Origin: Chitinophagaceae bacterium
Lineage (GTDB): Bacteria; Bacteroidota; Bacteroidia; Chitinophagales; Chitinophagaceae
DNA length: 64,000 nt
Direction of reading: 5' to 3'
Assembly: GCA_019752045.1 (NCBI GenBank)
Contig: JAIEMP010000007.1
Location: 186,001-250,000 of the forward strand
Made by a program: the position numbers and the translations under genes. Of the stretch, positions 37,765-46,407 are shown in pieces. Below the pieces are notes generated by a model that was given only the letters and a program-made list of their open reading frames with translations, did not search any database and was not told the DNA's origin. The first letter of the stretch is position 1; each line of letters starts with the position of its first letter.

Positions 37765-40700
37765 TTATTTCTGAATAGTAACATTTACCGTAATACCTAT
37801 ACTTCGCCAGTATCCAATCATATCACTTAACCAGGTGCCTATGTAGTGTCCACCCATTCCTCCATTATGACTGTCTCTTATCTTTCCCCATTCGGTCCCA
37901 CGGATTCTTTCAAATTTTGAACCTCCGAACAAGCGGGCAAATATCCCTTTGGATGAGACTTTATCGCTTTTAGTCGAAAATTGTCTGCCTTTAACTCTCA
38001 TGGGGTGGGAAAAACCTCCTGGTTGATGTGGCGCAACGTAGTCAACAAATTCTAATAATGATCCGTACTTAGAATTTGAGAGTGCCCATGCAATACCTCC
38101 AGCAAAAGCTGCGCCTTGACTATGTCCAACAATTTTTATTGTTTCGCCGGTAGCTAATTTTATTTCCCCTGATTCAAGTTTTTTAATTAAGTCCGACCCA
38201 GCCCTGATTCCTTCATCATACCGAGTCATTGCTTCCGATTCGGGTGTAAATGATCCATTTGTATAGTATGAATTGAAATCATTGTAAGCTAACATATAAT
38301 AAGCATCAACACTTTCCCAATAATCAAATTTTTTGCCATTGTTACGTGGCCCATCTGAATAAAAACTTCTATCCGGAGCATATCTCTCATACTTAGGGTT
38401 AGGCACTACATTGGCTTCTTTTCCTTGAACTAAATATGGGCTTCTCTGACCATCCATATATTGACCTTTCATAAATCCATTGGCAAAAATGAAAAGATTG
38501 CCATCAATATCAATTGCATTGATTGGAGTATTACCTGCATAATTATATGGAGTCAATCCATAATAGACTTCTGAATAGTTATCTATAACATGCCAGCGAC
38601 CAATTTGCTGGTCATACATTCTTGCACCGTAATCATGCCATTCAAGGCCAGAACCGTCTGCAAATTCTTTTGATTGCAGTTCCTTGCCGTTGTATTTGTA
38701 TCGATTTTCCGTTTTTCCTATCGCTTGAGAACTCAAATTAGGAATAATCATCCCGAAAGAATAGTAATGCGTTTCTTCAAGAACCGGCCCTCTTACATGC
38801 TCAATAAATAAGTCATCAAAATAAACATCTTGCGGACTTTCATTTGTTAAAAATACATACAGGTAGCCATGTTTTTGAACGATATTATTTAAAGGACTGA
38901 TAATAATTTCCTGACTGGTTGATCCTACTGAAACCTGCACCGCTCCAGATGTACCAGGAATAACTTTAAAATTTTCATCAAAATACATATAGTTAATATA
39001 TGCTTTTGGCTTACTGCTAACATAAGGTCTTTGAATTGGATCATTTAAAAACGCATCAACTAATGGGTTTACAATACTTGTTATACCAGCAGGTGAATTT
39101 GCCCCGCCTTTTCCTCCACCATTGGCCGTAATACCTCCAGTTAATATATTTACAATTTCGCTTAGAAAATTTACATCAGTATTTGGTGTTTGTCCTGTTG
39201 CACTGCAAAATGTTCTGACTTTAATACTGATTTTATCAGCAGCCATTATTTTCAGCACCTTGCTAACCCCTATCTGCTCGCCCATTGTTCCATCTAATTT
39301 ATATACCAATGCATTATCTGCATTATTATCAAATCCATCTGGCTTAGGCACTCTCCGGGGAGTGGTCGGTGAAAGATTAGCAAATAATGCATCTTCTTTT
39401 TCTTTTGTTAATTTTTCCATTGTAGCAACATAAGAATCGGTTTGTTGTTCAGCGGTAATAACCATCCGTACATTTCCTAAATGGTCTTTTAAAAAATAGT
39501 CGTACTCATAACTCGTGTTACCAGCTGCAAGATGCATTTCCTGATTGATTTTTTTTAGTCTGATTCTACCCTCTTCGTTCAGAGTAATTTCCGGTTGAAG
39601 AGAAATGATTGTGCCACCGACTGGTTGACAACCGCCACACCCCATTGTAAGAACATAATTAAATGACTCTTTATACACAAATGTTCCAGCATAATAATAA
39701 ATAGTGGTAGTGTTAGCATTCATATCGCCTTCCACAACTGTCTTTTTTAGCTTATTTCCTGCTGCATCATATACATAAGAAATTGTTCCTTTATTTATAA
39801 TTTCAACACTTATAGGAAGATTAAGATGATTGTAAATTATATTACCAATGTTCTTGTTCTGATCTGTTTTCATGTTCCCATTAGGATCATATGTATAATC
39901 ACTCCCTGTATTAGTCCCATTCTTAAACCCAACAGCAATTGAATTAAGCGGGTCATCTACCTGTAACAATTTATTTCCATCATAATTACTATACGTCATT
40001 TGATCAACCTGAACAGTATTATGAAAGCGGTTAAGAGCTTTAATATTCCCGTTTTTATCATAGAGAGTAATATTCTCAGCATATTTATTGTCGGGGGCCG
40101 TCCAGTTAGAGTTAACAATCTGACTGAACTGAGATGTTTTAATCCTATTTACTTTGTCATATGAATAGACAAATGCCGAAGGTGTTTCAGCCAAAGGCCC
40201 TTTCCATTTTTGCTCGCTGATATTTCCATTAAATTGAGGAGTCGTGTTACTTAAGGAAGTATTATTATATTTTAATTCAAGTGCAAACAAATCAGCTGGA
40301 TCATATTGCGTAACCCCAGAAGTATTTTCAACCCGGTTAATATTAATAAGCCATCCTCGAATATTGTAAGCAAAATCAAGTTGTTGCAAGGATTGATTCT
40401 GAACTGTGTGAAGTTTTTTGTTCAACAGGTTCCCTACCTGATTATATTGATTTGAAACAAGTGTTACTTCTTCTGCATTCCCCATTTTACTGGTAACTGT
40501 TGTTACTCTTCCGGTATGATCGTATGAATACTTTTTAATGGTGAAAATACCAGAAGGGTAAAAGTCACTGTTGTGATAACTCCATACTTCTTCCGGCAAG
40601 CCATCAAATGCTAAACGATTAGTGACCCGCTCTTTTTTGCCAAACACATTGTCGGTGATGACTTGAATAGGCTGGTATTTTTCATCATAATAGGTTACTG

Positions 40701-42063
40701 TATTTATCCATTCTTGAGTATCAAGTCTTTTTGTCTGAGTAGCAACCACTTGTCCTTTTACCTGGTTGTTATAGGAGAGAACGTTGTTTTCTGCCACAAA
40801 ACTATATCCATTGTTTACCCAAGGGATATTTGCATAGTTGTCATAATAAAAAATTGAAAGCAAAGATGGATTTCCTCCTAAAGATGGGAATGTCTGGTCA
40901 AGCGTATATCCATAACTATTAGAAGCAAGCTGCTCATTTCTGACCGTTGAAGCAGTAGCTGAATTCTGTATATCAGCAATTGGTCTGCTGTCAGTATAAA
41001 AGCCATTTATAATGGGCCTGTTTAGGGCGTCGTATTTTGTGAACAAGAATTTATTCTGCGTCCTTAAATTACCGTCCTGTGTTAATACGAGCCGATTCCA
41101 TCTGTCATAGACCATGAACACTTTTTCACTGCCCGGCACTTTTTTCATAATCATTCGCCCTCTTCCATCATATTCGTACAAAAACATCCATTTATCTGCA
41201 AACGCCCAGTCCAAGTTTGCAGGTAATTGATTTACTCCTTCAGGCATGATTACTGCTCTTAGTAAGTTCTTAGAATCGTAGATATAATAAGTTTCAAGCC
41301 ATCCAATATTTTCCTGAACACGTTTAAGTACCGTTTGTCCTTGTTTGTCCTTATACTCTTTATTAAGATTGTTGTGCTCATCGATACTTACAGAAACTGA
41401 AAGCTGCCCATTAGCATATACACCAGATGTAGTAATCTGCGAAATATCAAAGTCAGTTGTTACGATTGCTACTGTCCATATTTTTACTGCTTCAGCAGTT
41501 GTATTTGTTTCACTTTTTAACTTGATTACATTTTTTGTCTGATCATAAGGATCGTTTACATTTGGTTGCCAGGGGGCGCCTGGCGATCCCTGAGCAAGCA
41601 CCCGGTTAAGAGGTGATGGCTCAAATAGTGTTTGCGAAAAGGCATAGGTAGGTGTTGATTCACGTTCTACACCAGTTATTTGAGAAGAATAAAATGTTGG
41701 CTGTTGTGTATTCCAGTTACTACTATATCCACCATAGTTATTGGTTTGGCTTGGGTCAACAAATGGCAAGTATTTTTTTGCTTCCCGACCCAATGCATCA
41801 TACTGAACTGGTATGATTATATCCTTAGTTTGAGGATTAGCTTTTGACATGACTGATTGAAGAGGTCGACCTAATCCATCAGCATATTGAATTGTTTGTG
41901 ATTTATGTCCTGATTCTACAGTAGCTAAAAGCACCTGAGTTTCGGTAGTTATTCCTTGTTGTCTGATGACATTACTAATGATGTAATTTTTATCCGATGA
42001 CACTTGTGCGTACAAATTTCCCAGAGAGGTAAACACAATAAACAAGAATAACCAAAGTTTCAT
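37765..42063 (-). CDS. RHS/YD-repeat protein (DUF6443-type) with C-terminal lipase-like toxin domain
   Basis: 1432 residues. Sec signal peptide (ends NLYAQ), a DUF6443-type N-terminus (IQYADGLGRPLQSVMSKANP), many YD-like repeats (YEYDGRGRMIMKK, YDRWNRLVLTQDG, YDKVNRIKTSQ), and the RHS core end NRYKYNGKEL...YGARMYDQQIGRWHVIDNYSE...NAIDIDGN. After about residue 1189 comes a unique 243-residue tail with IVGHSQGAAFAGGIAWAL, an alpha/beta-hydrolase nucleophile elbow (S1315), a possible acid D1341 in FVDYVAP and a possible histidine H1406 in GGHYIGTW. I infer a secreted lipase effector released from the RHS shell. The downstream lipoprotein would protect the producer. Confidence 0.85.
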   Translation of the reverse strand: MKLWLFLFIVFTSLGNLYAQVSSDKNYIISNVIRQQGITTETQVLLATVESGHKSQTIQYADGLGRPLQSVMSKANPQTKDIIIPVQYDALGREAKKYLPFVDPSQTNNYGGYSSNWNTQQPTFYSSQITGVERESTPTYAFSQTLFEPSPLNRVLAQGSPGAPWQPNVNDPYDQTKNVIKLKSETNTTAEAVKIWTVAIVTTDFDISQITTSGVYANGQLSVSVSIDEHNNLNKEYKDKQGQTVLKRVQENIGWLETYYIYDSKNLLRAVIMPEGVNQLPANLDWAFADKWMFLYEYDGRGRMIMKKVPGSEKVFMVYDRWNRLVLTQDGNLRTQNKFLFTKYDALNRPIINGFYTDSRPIADIQNSATASTVRNEQLASNSYGYTLDQTFPSLGGNPSLLSIFYYDNYANIPWVNNGYSFVAENNVLSYNNQVKGQVVATQTKRLDTQEWINTVTYYDEKYQPIQVITDNVFGKKERVTNRLAFDGLPEEVWSYHNSDFYPSGIFTIKKYSYDHTGRVTTVTSKMGNAEEVTLVSNQYNQVGNLLNKKLHTVQNQSLQQLDFAYNIRGWLININRVENTSGVTQYDPADLFALELKYNNTSLSNTTPQFNGNISEQKWKGPLAETPSAFVYSYDKVNRIKTSQFSQIVNSNWTAPDNKYAENITLYDKNGNIKALNRFHNTVQVDQMTYSNYDGNKLLQVDDPLNSIAVGFKNGTNTGSDYTYDPNGNMKTDQNKNIGNIIYNHLNLPISVEIINKGTISYVYDAAGNKLKKTVVEGDMNANTTTIYYYAGTFVYKESFNYVLTMGCGGCQPVGGTIISLQPEITLNEEGRIRLKKINQEMHLAAGNTSYEYDYFLKDHLGNVRMVITAEQQTDSYVATMEKLTKEKEDALFANLSPTTPRRVPKPDGFDNNADNALVYKLDGTMGEQIGVSKVLKIMAADKISIKVRTFCSATGQTPNTDVNFLSEIVNILTGGITANGGGKGGANSPAGITSIVNPLVDAFLNDPIQRPYVSSKPKAYINYMYFDENFKVIPGTSGAVQVSVGSTSQEIIISPLNNIVQKHGYLYVFLTNESPQDVYFDDLFIEHVRGPVLEETHYYSFGMIIPNLSSQAIGKTENRYKYNGKELQSKEFADGSGLEWHDYGARMYDQQIGRWHVIDNYSEVYYGLTPYNYAGNTPINAIDIDGNLFIFANGFMKGQYMDGQRSPYLVQGKEANVVPNPKYERYAPDRSFYSDGPRNNGKKFDYWESVDAYYMLAYNDFNSYYTNGSFTPESEAMTRYDEGIRAGSDLIKKLESGEIKLATGETIKIVGHSQGAAFAGGIAWALSNSKYGSLLEFVDYVAPHQPGGFSHPMRVKGRQFSTKSDKVSSKGIFARLFGGSKFERIRGTEWGKIRDSHNGGMGGHYIGTWLSDMIGYWRSIGITVNVTIQK

Positions 42064-42096
42064 AACTAATAATTTAAGTTGTATGCCTGTTAGATA

Positions 42097-42612
42097 CTAG
42101 TTCCTTCTAATAGCTCCTTTAATAAAATCACTTCCCGGTCTGATTGGTGCTCCAAATGCTCCCTTGATTTTTCCATCCTTTCCAATTAATATTTTTTGAA
42201 AATCTTCTTCCATCTTTATTTTAAGGCTGGCATTGGAAGAATCGGACATGAGCCACTGATATAAAGGGTGTGCATTGGAACCCTCAACATTTGTTTTATA
42301 GGCAACAGGAAATGTAACTCCTTGTGTAGTTAAAAAAGCTCTTATCTGTTGATCATTCATGTCAGTATGTTCAAAGCTGTTACTAGGAAATGCAATGACC
42401 AGTATGCTATCCTTATGCATTTGATGAAACAGTTCTAATTCTGCCAGCTGTGTAATTTCTGAACCAGAAGTAGCAATATTGACAATTAACATTTTTTTAT
42501 TTTGATAGTCACTAAGCTTTATCACTCTTCCTTTATTCGTAGAAATATTAAAAGAATAAATGTTAATAAATGTTACTGCAAAAAAAGCAGATAAAAGTAA
42601 TAATAGTTTCAT
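42097..42612 (-). CDS. Glutathione-peroxidase-like (redoxin fold) protein lacking the active-site Cys
   Basis: 171 residues with an N-terminal signal peptide. The thioredoxin-fold GPx pattern is clear: KGRVIKLSDYQNKKMLIVNIATSGSEITQLAELELFHQMHKDSILVIAFPSNSF aligns with the family's LIVNVASxCGxT...FPCNQF, and a later FPVAYKTNVEGSNAHPLYQWL fits FPxFxKxxVNGxxAHPLYxFL. The catalytic Cys/Sec position is Gly in ATSGSE, and the second Cys is Ser in FPSNSF; the protein contains no cysteine at all. It should be inactive as a peroxidase and may serve as a binding or folding partner for its RHS neighbours (inference). Confidence 0.75.
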   Translation of the reverse strand: MKLLLLLSAFFAVTFINIYSFNISTNKGRVIKLSDYQNKKMLIVNIATSGSEITQLAELELFHQMHKDSILVIAFPSNSFEHTDMNDQQIRAFLTTQGVTFPVAYKTNVEGSNAHPLYQWLMSDSSNASLKIKMEEDFQKILIGKDGKIKGAFGAPIRPGSDFIKGAIRRN

Positions 42613-42630
42613 ATAAAAAAAATAATCAAA

Positions 42631-45600
42631 TTATAACGTACTAATATCACAGGATCCCGTCGTAATATCAATATAAGAACCATCGCTCCAAGTATATCTA
42701 GTTGTAACTATTACCTGTGAACGTGTGCATGCATACCATCCAATAATTTTCTTAACTGCCCGTTCACAATAACCATTAATACATTTCAGATCAAACCCGT
42801 TACAGTTAGTAGTAGAGCATAACACCTCCCGGCAGGTACCATTTGCATTTGCATAAGCCTGCCCATTATTTATTAAATCTGTTTGTGCCAAACCATCGGC
42901 AGCGACTTGTGTACTTGCACTCCACTTTCCGGCAGGTACACTATAAGTAACAAGGGTACCCTGCCCCGTTGAACATTGTTTAGAAAGAGTTACGCTAACT
43001 GCTGTATTATAAAATAATGCCCCTGAAAGATTACACGGTGTTGGAGTGCCTGTATAATTGTAACAATAATTCTGTATAATATTTCCATTGTAGTCTCTAA
43101 TATTTTTAAGACGATTAAAATTGTCATATTCATAATAGACTATGCTATTATTAACATCACACATGCTCGATAATCCAATAAGTGGGTCATAGGTATACGA
43201 AATCATTTGAGAGTTTCTCGGGTACAATCGAACCTCATCAATATTTCCTGAGCCTGAAATAGACACACTAGTTACACCCGAAATAATTTTTTCCCAATAT
43301 TGCCATCCATTTCTTGAAGGCCCTTGAGTTGTGCTTTGCGTTCCTGAAACTGAAATAGAAGCCCCAGGTTTTGTCCAGTAAGAAATAATATAAGAATTTG
43401 CAGACACTAATTGACCTCTTGAAATTGCTCCATTGCTTAACTGATAGCTCAACTTACCTGTTATCCCTCCTTGCACAGGAGTTGCATTAAAATTATATGT
43501 CCAATTACCTTGACTATAGTTTTCAAATGAACTATATGCTGCATTTGTCTCATTCGCATTTATAACTCTCGCAACAGGTACACGATACCATGAGTCCCAA
43601 ATCAAGGCCTCTGGAATATCGTAGCTTTTCTGGAAGCTTATATTCCCGAAAATATCATAGTCATATTCAGCCGCAGGTAAAGCAGAGTTATAACGTGAAT
43701 CAAAATTTAATTGCGAAGTATAGGTTGTTGGTGTAACACTTGATAAAAGTACTGGTTGGGCAGATTCAAACACATAAGATTTTTGTATGTAAACCCCATT
43801 ACTTAGGTAGTAATAAAAATAATTATGCAATTCGCCGGAAGTCATGTATTCAACCCCATTTTTCACTATAGTTGTTCTTTTTTCGATATAGTCAGAAACC
43901 ATGTTACGCCCAACCATTAAACCTATTATACCAGTTTGTGCAAGTTGTGATGGGTAGGTGTAATATATTTTTGTGACATCTCCTGTGCTTTTGGTTGACG
44001 TTTCGGTAAGTACATTTCCAAAGTCGTCATAGGTATAATCTTTTGTTACGGTAACTGGTGGCCCTGATGCACTGTTAGGATACATTTTTTCAATAACCTG
44101 AGAAGGTACAAAATTATAGTAGTAATATAAATATGCAGCTCTTGAAACTGCCTGTCTAGTTGCATTAGGGCACGTTCCAACCCTAAAAAAATTTTGTTCA
44201 ACTGCCCTTACTACCTTATTGGCGGGATTAATTCTTGTATAATTAATTTGTTGTTCTGCTACCGGTTGACCTGAGTTATTATAATCAATCTTGCTTGTCA
44301 ATTGCCCCCTTTCAAATTCACGTGTTGAATAAGGAATAAAAGAACCGGTTGACCTGTTAAAAGCCGGATATGGAAACACATCAGTATAACCATTGTCATG
44401 GTTTGTAAATTTATAGATCGTATAGGATCCATCACTTCTCTTTTCAACAACTTCTGAATATCCATTATGCATACCCGAACTATTAAAAGAGACTGGTATT
44501 GTAGGATTAGATGATACGATTTGTTGATTGAAGGGGTTGTTTGCAACATCAATGCCTGTATAATTAAAACTGTAATTCGCTTTTGAATCCAGAATACCAC
44601 TAGAGGAAAGAGTTGATACATTCGCCCCTGCTGTATACCCTTTAACATAAAAATATTCTTTAGAATAACTTGAGTTTGTAACATTATCAGTTGAAGTAAT
44701 TTTCTTTACCCTAAGTCCCCCAACCTGACTGTTCATAGGCACTATATTTATGGAAGTTGTTCCATTTCTTTCAACATAGGCAGAGCATGTTCCTATTTCA
44801 TATTCAAAAAAAGTATTTCCTCCTGTAGGATATGTAATTCGTTCTAAAACCCCCGCCTCTAAATATGTAAAATTAGGTTGACGTATTGCATCAAAATTGT
44901 AGTTGGCTATTCCTTGAGGAAGAGATGCATTATTGTTAAAGCCCCAATGGTCACCAATCACTGTTAAGTAATCCGGTTGTTGGAGTTGATTATAACTGAA
45001 CTGATATGATTGAGCTGGTTGTGATAGCCGGTCTTTAACTGAAATCGAATTTAACTCAAGTCTTTTTGTAGCAATATCTGTATAATTAAAAGTAATCTTC
45101 TTAATTAGTTGATTTGAATTTGTATTTGATATCGTTATATCAGTAAGCTTTAGCCATAAAAATCTGAGGTATTCATCTTGAGTACCAGGATATTGATTAT
45201 TCGGAAAATAACTGGCTCTCTGAGGAATTTCTGTTAAAGGGAATGGATCTATCATCAAATCACCATATGTACTATGTTCCACTGCCTGATAATTAAATGT
45301 TGTGTAGGTTAATTCAGAAGTTCGAAATTTAGAAAAATCAATCCTGGTGTTTTTTGATGGCATTACAATTGATGAGAGATATACTGGAGATGTTATCCGA
45401 CCATTTGTTTTTACTCCTTCATTAAAACTTAAACATCCTGGGTTAAAAAATCCTGCATCGGATGCATTCGTATACATTGAATTATATCCCCTGAACAGAA
45501 AACTATTGTATGGGCCCCGCTCATATGTAAAGTTGATAACTTCCATGCCATCGGCAGATTCAACTTTAGTTAGATACCATGAAGTAGCCACAAACGTCTG

Positions 45601-46380
45601 TCCGTTTTTTGGACCATTCAAAGGATTAAAAAAAGGGTCATTTGTTGCTAAATTATCACTGTATTCAATAGCATCTTCAATACCCCCAAAAGTGTATTTA
45701 TTTCCTTTCTCGTCAATGATTGTAAACTTAAAGAACGCTTTTGAAACATAGTCAAGCTTTGGGTAATAGGGTTGATAATTGTAATAAATAAAGGGATAGA
45801 AAAGATCTGATTGATCAAAAATCACTTGAATTGGCTTATTACATTGAACCCTCCATTGGCCTGTATGATCTAAAAAGAATTTACCTGAATAACCAAGAAA
45901 ACTAAAATTAAACTCGTCAGGTTCAGTATCAGTATTAATTTGAGCTGGCGTCCCCCAAGTCGCACTTAGTCGGGAATAAGAAGACCAATCAGTTGGATTT
46001 AATACGCTGTAATTATATAAAAACCCCGAATTACCGAGTGAGTTAGTATACTCATCAGGCATTCTTTTCATTGTCCTTGTAATTACACCCCCTGCATTCA
46101 AACTCCACCCTGTCCCAACCCAACCTGGATGAATATCAGGTCTAATACCTGCCGCATGATAATTCAGTGATATTGGAAGTCCTATTTTATTTCCTGAAAC
46201 TTCATACAGAGGAATTGATATTGACGGAACACCTGTGAAATAAGACACAGGAATCTCTCCAAATGTTCCTAAGCTAGCCGCATTGGCGGTGGGCATCATC
46301 TTTGCTGTCTCTTTCCATTGAGAATACGAGGAGTAAACAATAAGATTAATAAATAAGACTACAAGTGATAGTTTTTTCAT
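42631..46380 (-). CDS. Giant SpvB/YD-repeat-like secreted protein with DUF5977 C-terminus
   Basis: 1249 residues. Signal peptide ends YSSYSQ. The N-terminus (GEIPVSYFTGVPSISIPLYEVSGNKIGLPISLNYHAAGIRP and GWVGTGWSLNAGGVITR) is the form found in Bacteroidota partners of RHS proteins and recalls SpvB/TcaC-like shells. A few YD-type repeats occur near 1065-1110 (YTYDPLIGL, YYEYDNFNRLKNIRDYNGN), followed by a DUF5977 module (FYNTAVSVTLSKQCSTG...INNGQAYANANGTC) and a Cys-rich end. I infer that it builds part of the shell or carrier for the downstream RHS toxin. Gaps to neighbours are 27 and 18 bases. Confidence 0.78.
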   Translation of the reverse strand: MKKLSLVVLFINLIVYSSYSQWKETAKMMPTANAASLGTFGEIPVSYFTGVPSISIPLYEVSGNKIGLPISLNYHAAGIRPDIHPGWVGTGWSLNAGGVITRTMKRMPDEYTNSLGNSGFLYNYSVLNPTDWSSYSRLSATWGTPAQINTDTEPDEFNFSFLGYSGKFFLDHTGQWRVQCNKPIQVIFDQSDLFYPFIYYNYQPYYPKLDYVSKAFFKFTIIDEKGNKYTFGGIEDAIEYSDNLATNDPFFNPLNGPKNGQTFVATSWYLTKVESADGMEVINFTYERGPYNSFLFRGYNSMYTNASDAGFFNPGCLSFNEGVKTNGRITSPVYLSSIVMPSKNTRIDFSKFRTSELTYTTFNYQAVEHSTYGDLMIDPFPLTEIPQRASYFPNNQYPGTQDEYLRFLWLKLTDITISNTNSNQLIKKITFNYTDIATKRLELNSISVKDRLSQPAQSYQFSYNQLQQPDYLTVIGDHWGFNNNASLPQGIANYNFDAIRQPNFTYLEAGVLERITYPTGGNTFFEYEIGTCSAYVERNGTTSINIVPMNSQVGGLRVKKITSTDNVTNSSYSKEYFYVKGYTAGANVSTLSSSGILDSKANYSFNYTGIDVANNPFNQQIVSSNPTIPVSFNSSGMHNGYSEVVEKRSDGSYTIYKFTNHDNGYTDVFPYPAFNRSTGSFIPYSTREFERGQLTSKIDYNNSGQPVAEQQINYTRINPANKVVRAVEQNFFRVGTCPNATRQAVSRAAYLYYYYNFVPSQVIEKMYPNSASGPPVTVTKDYTYDDFGNVLTETSTKSTGDVTKIYYTYPSQLAQTGIIGLMVGRNMVSDYIEKRTTIVKNGVEYMTSGELHNYFYYYLSNGVYIQKSYVFESAQPVLLSSVTPTTYTSQLNFDSRYNSALPAAEYDYDIFGNISFQKSYDIPEALIWDSWYRVPVARVINANETNAAYSSFENYSQGNWTYNFNATPVQGGITGKLSYQLSNGAISRGQLVSANSYIISYWTKPGASISVSGTQSTTQGPSRNGWQYWEKIISGVTSVSISGSGNIDEVRLYPRNSQMISYTYDPLIGLSSMCDVNNSIVYYEYDNFNRLKNIRDYNGNIIQNYCYNYTGTPTPCNLSGALFYNTAVSVTLSKQCSTGQGTLVTYSVPAGKWSASTQVAADGLAQTDLINNGQAYANANGTCREVLCSTTNCNGFDLKCINGYCERAVKKIIGWYACTRSQVIVTTRYTWSDGSYIDITTGSCDISTL

Positions 46381-46407
46381 AAACGCTATATGACTAGTTC
46401 TTTAAAA

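Noticed and set aside
39122-41542. Plus-strand frames inside the RHS gene
   Set aside because: Antisense shadows of the repeat-rich RHS reading frame.
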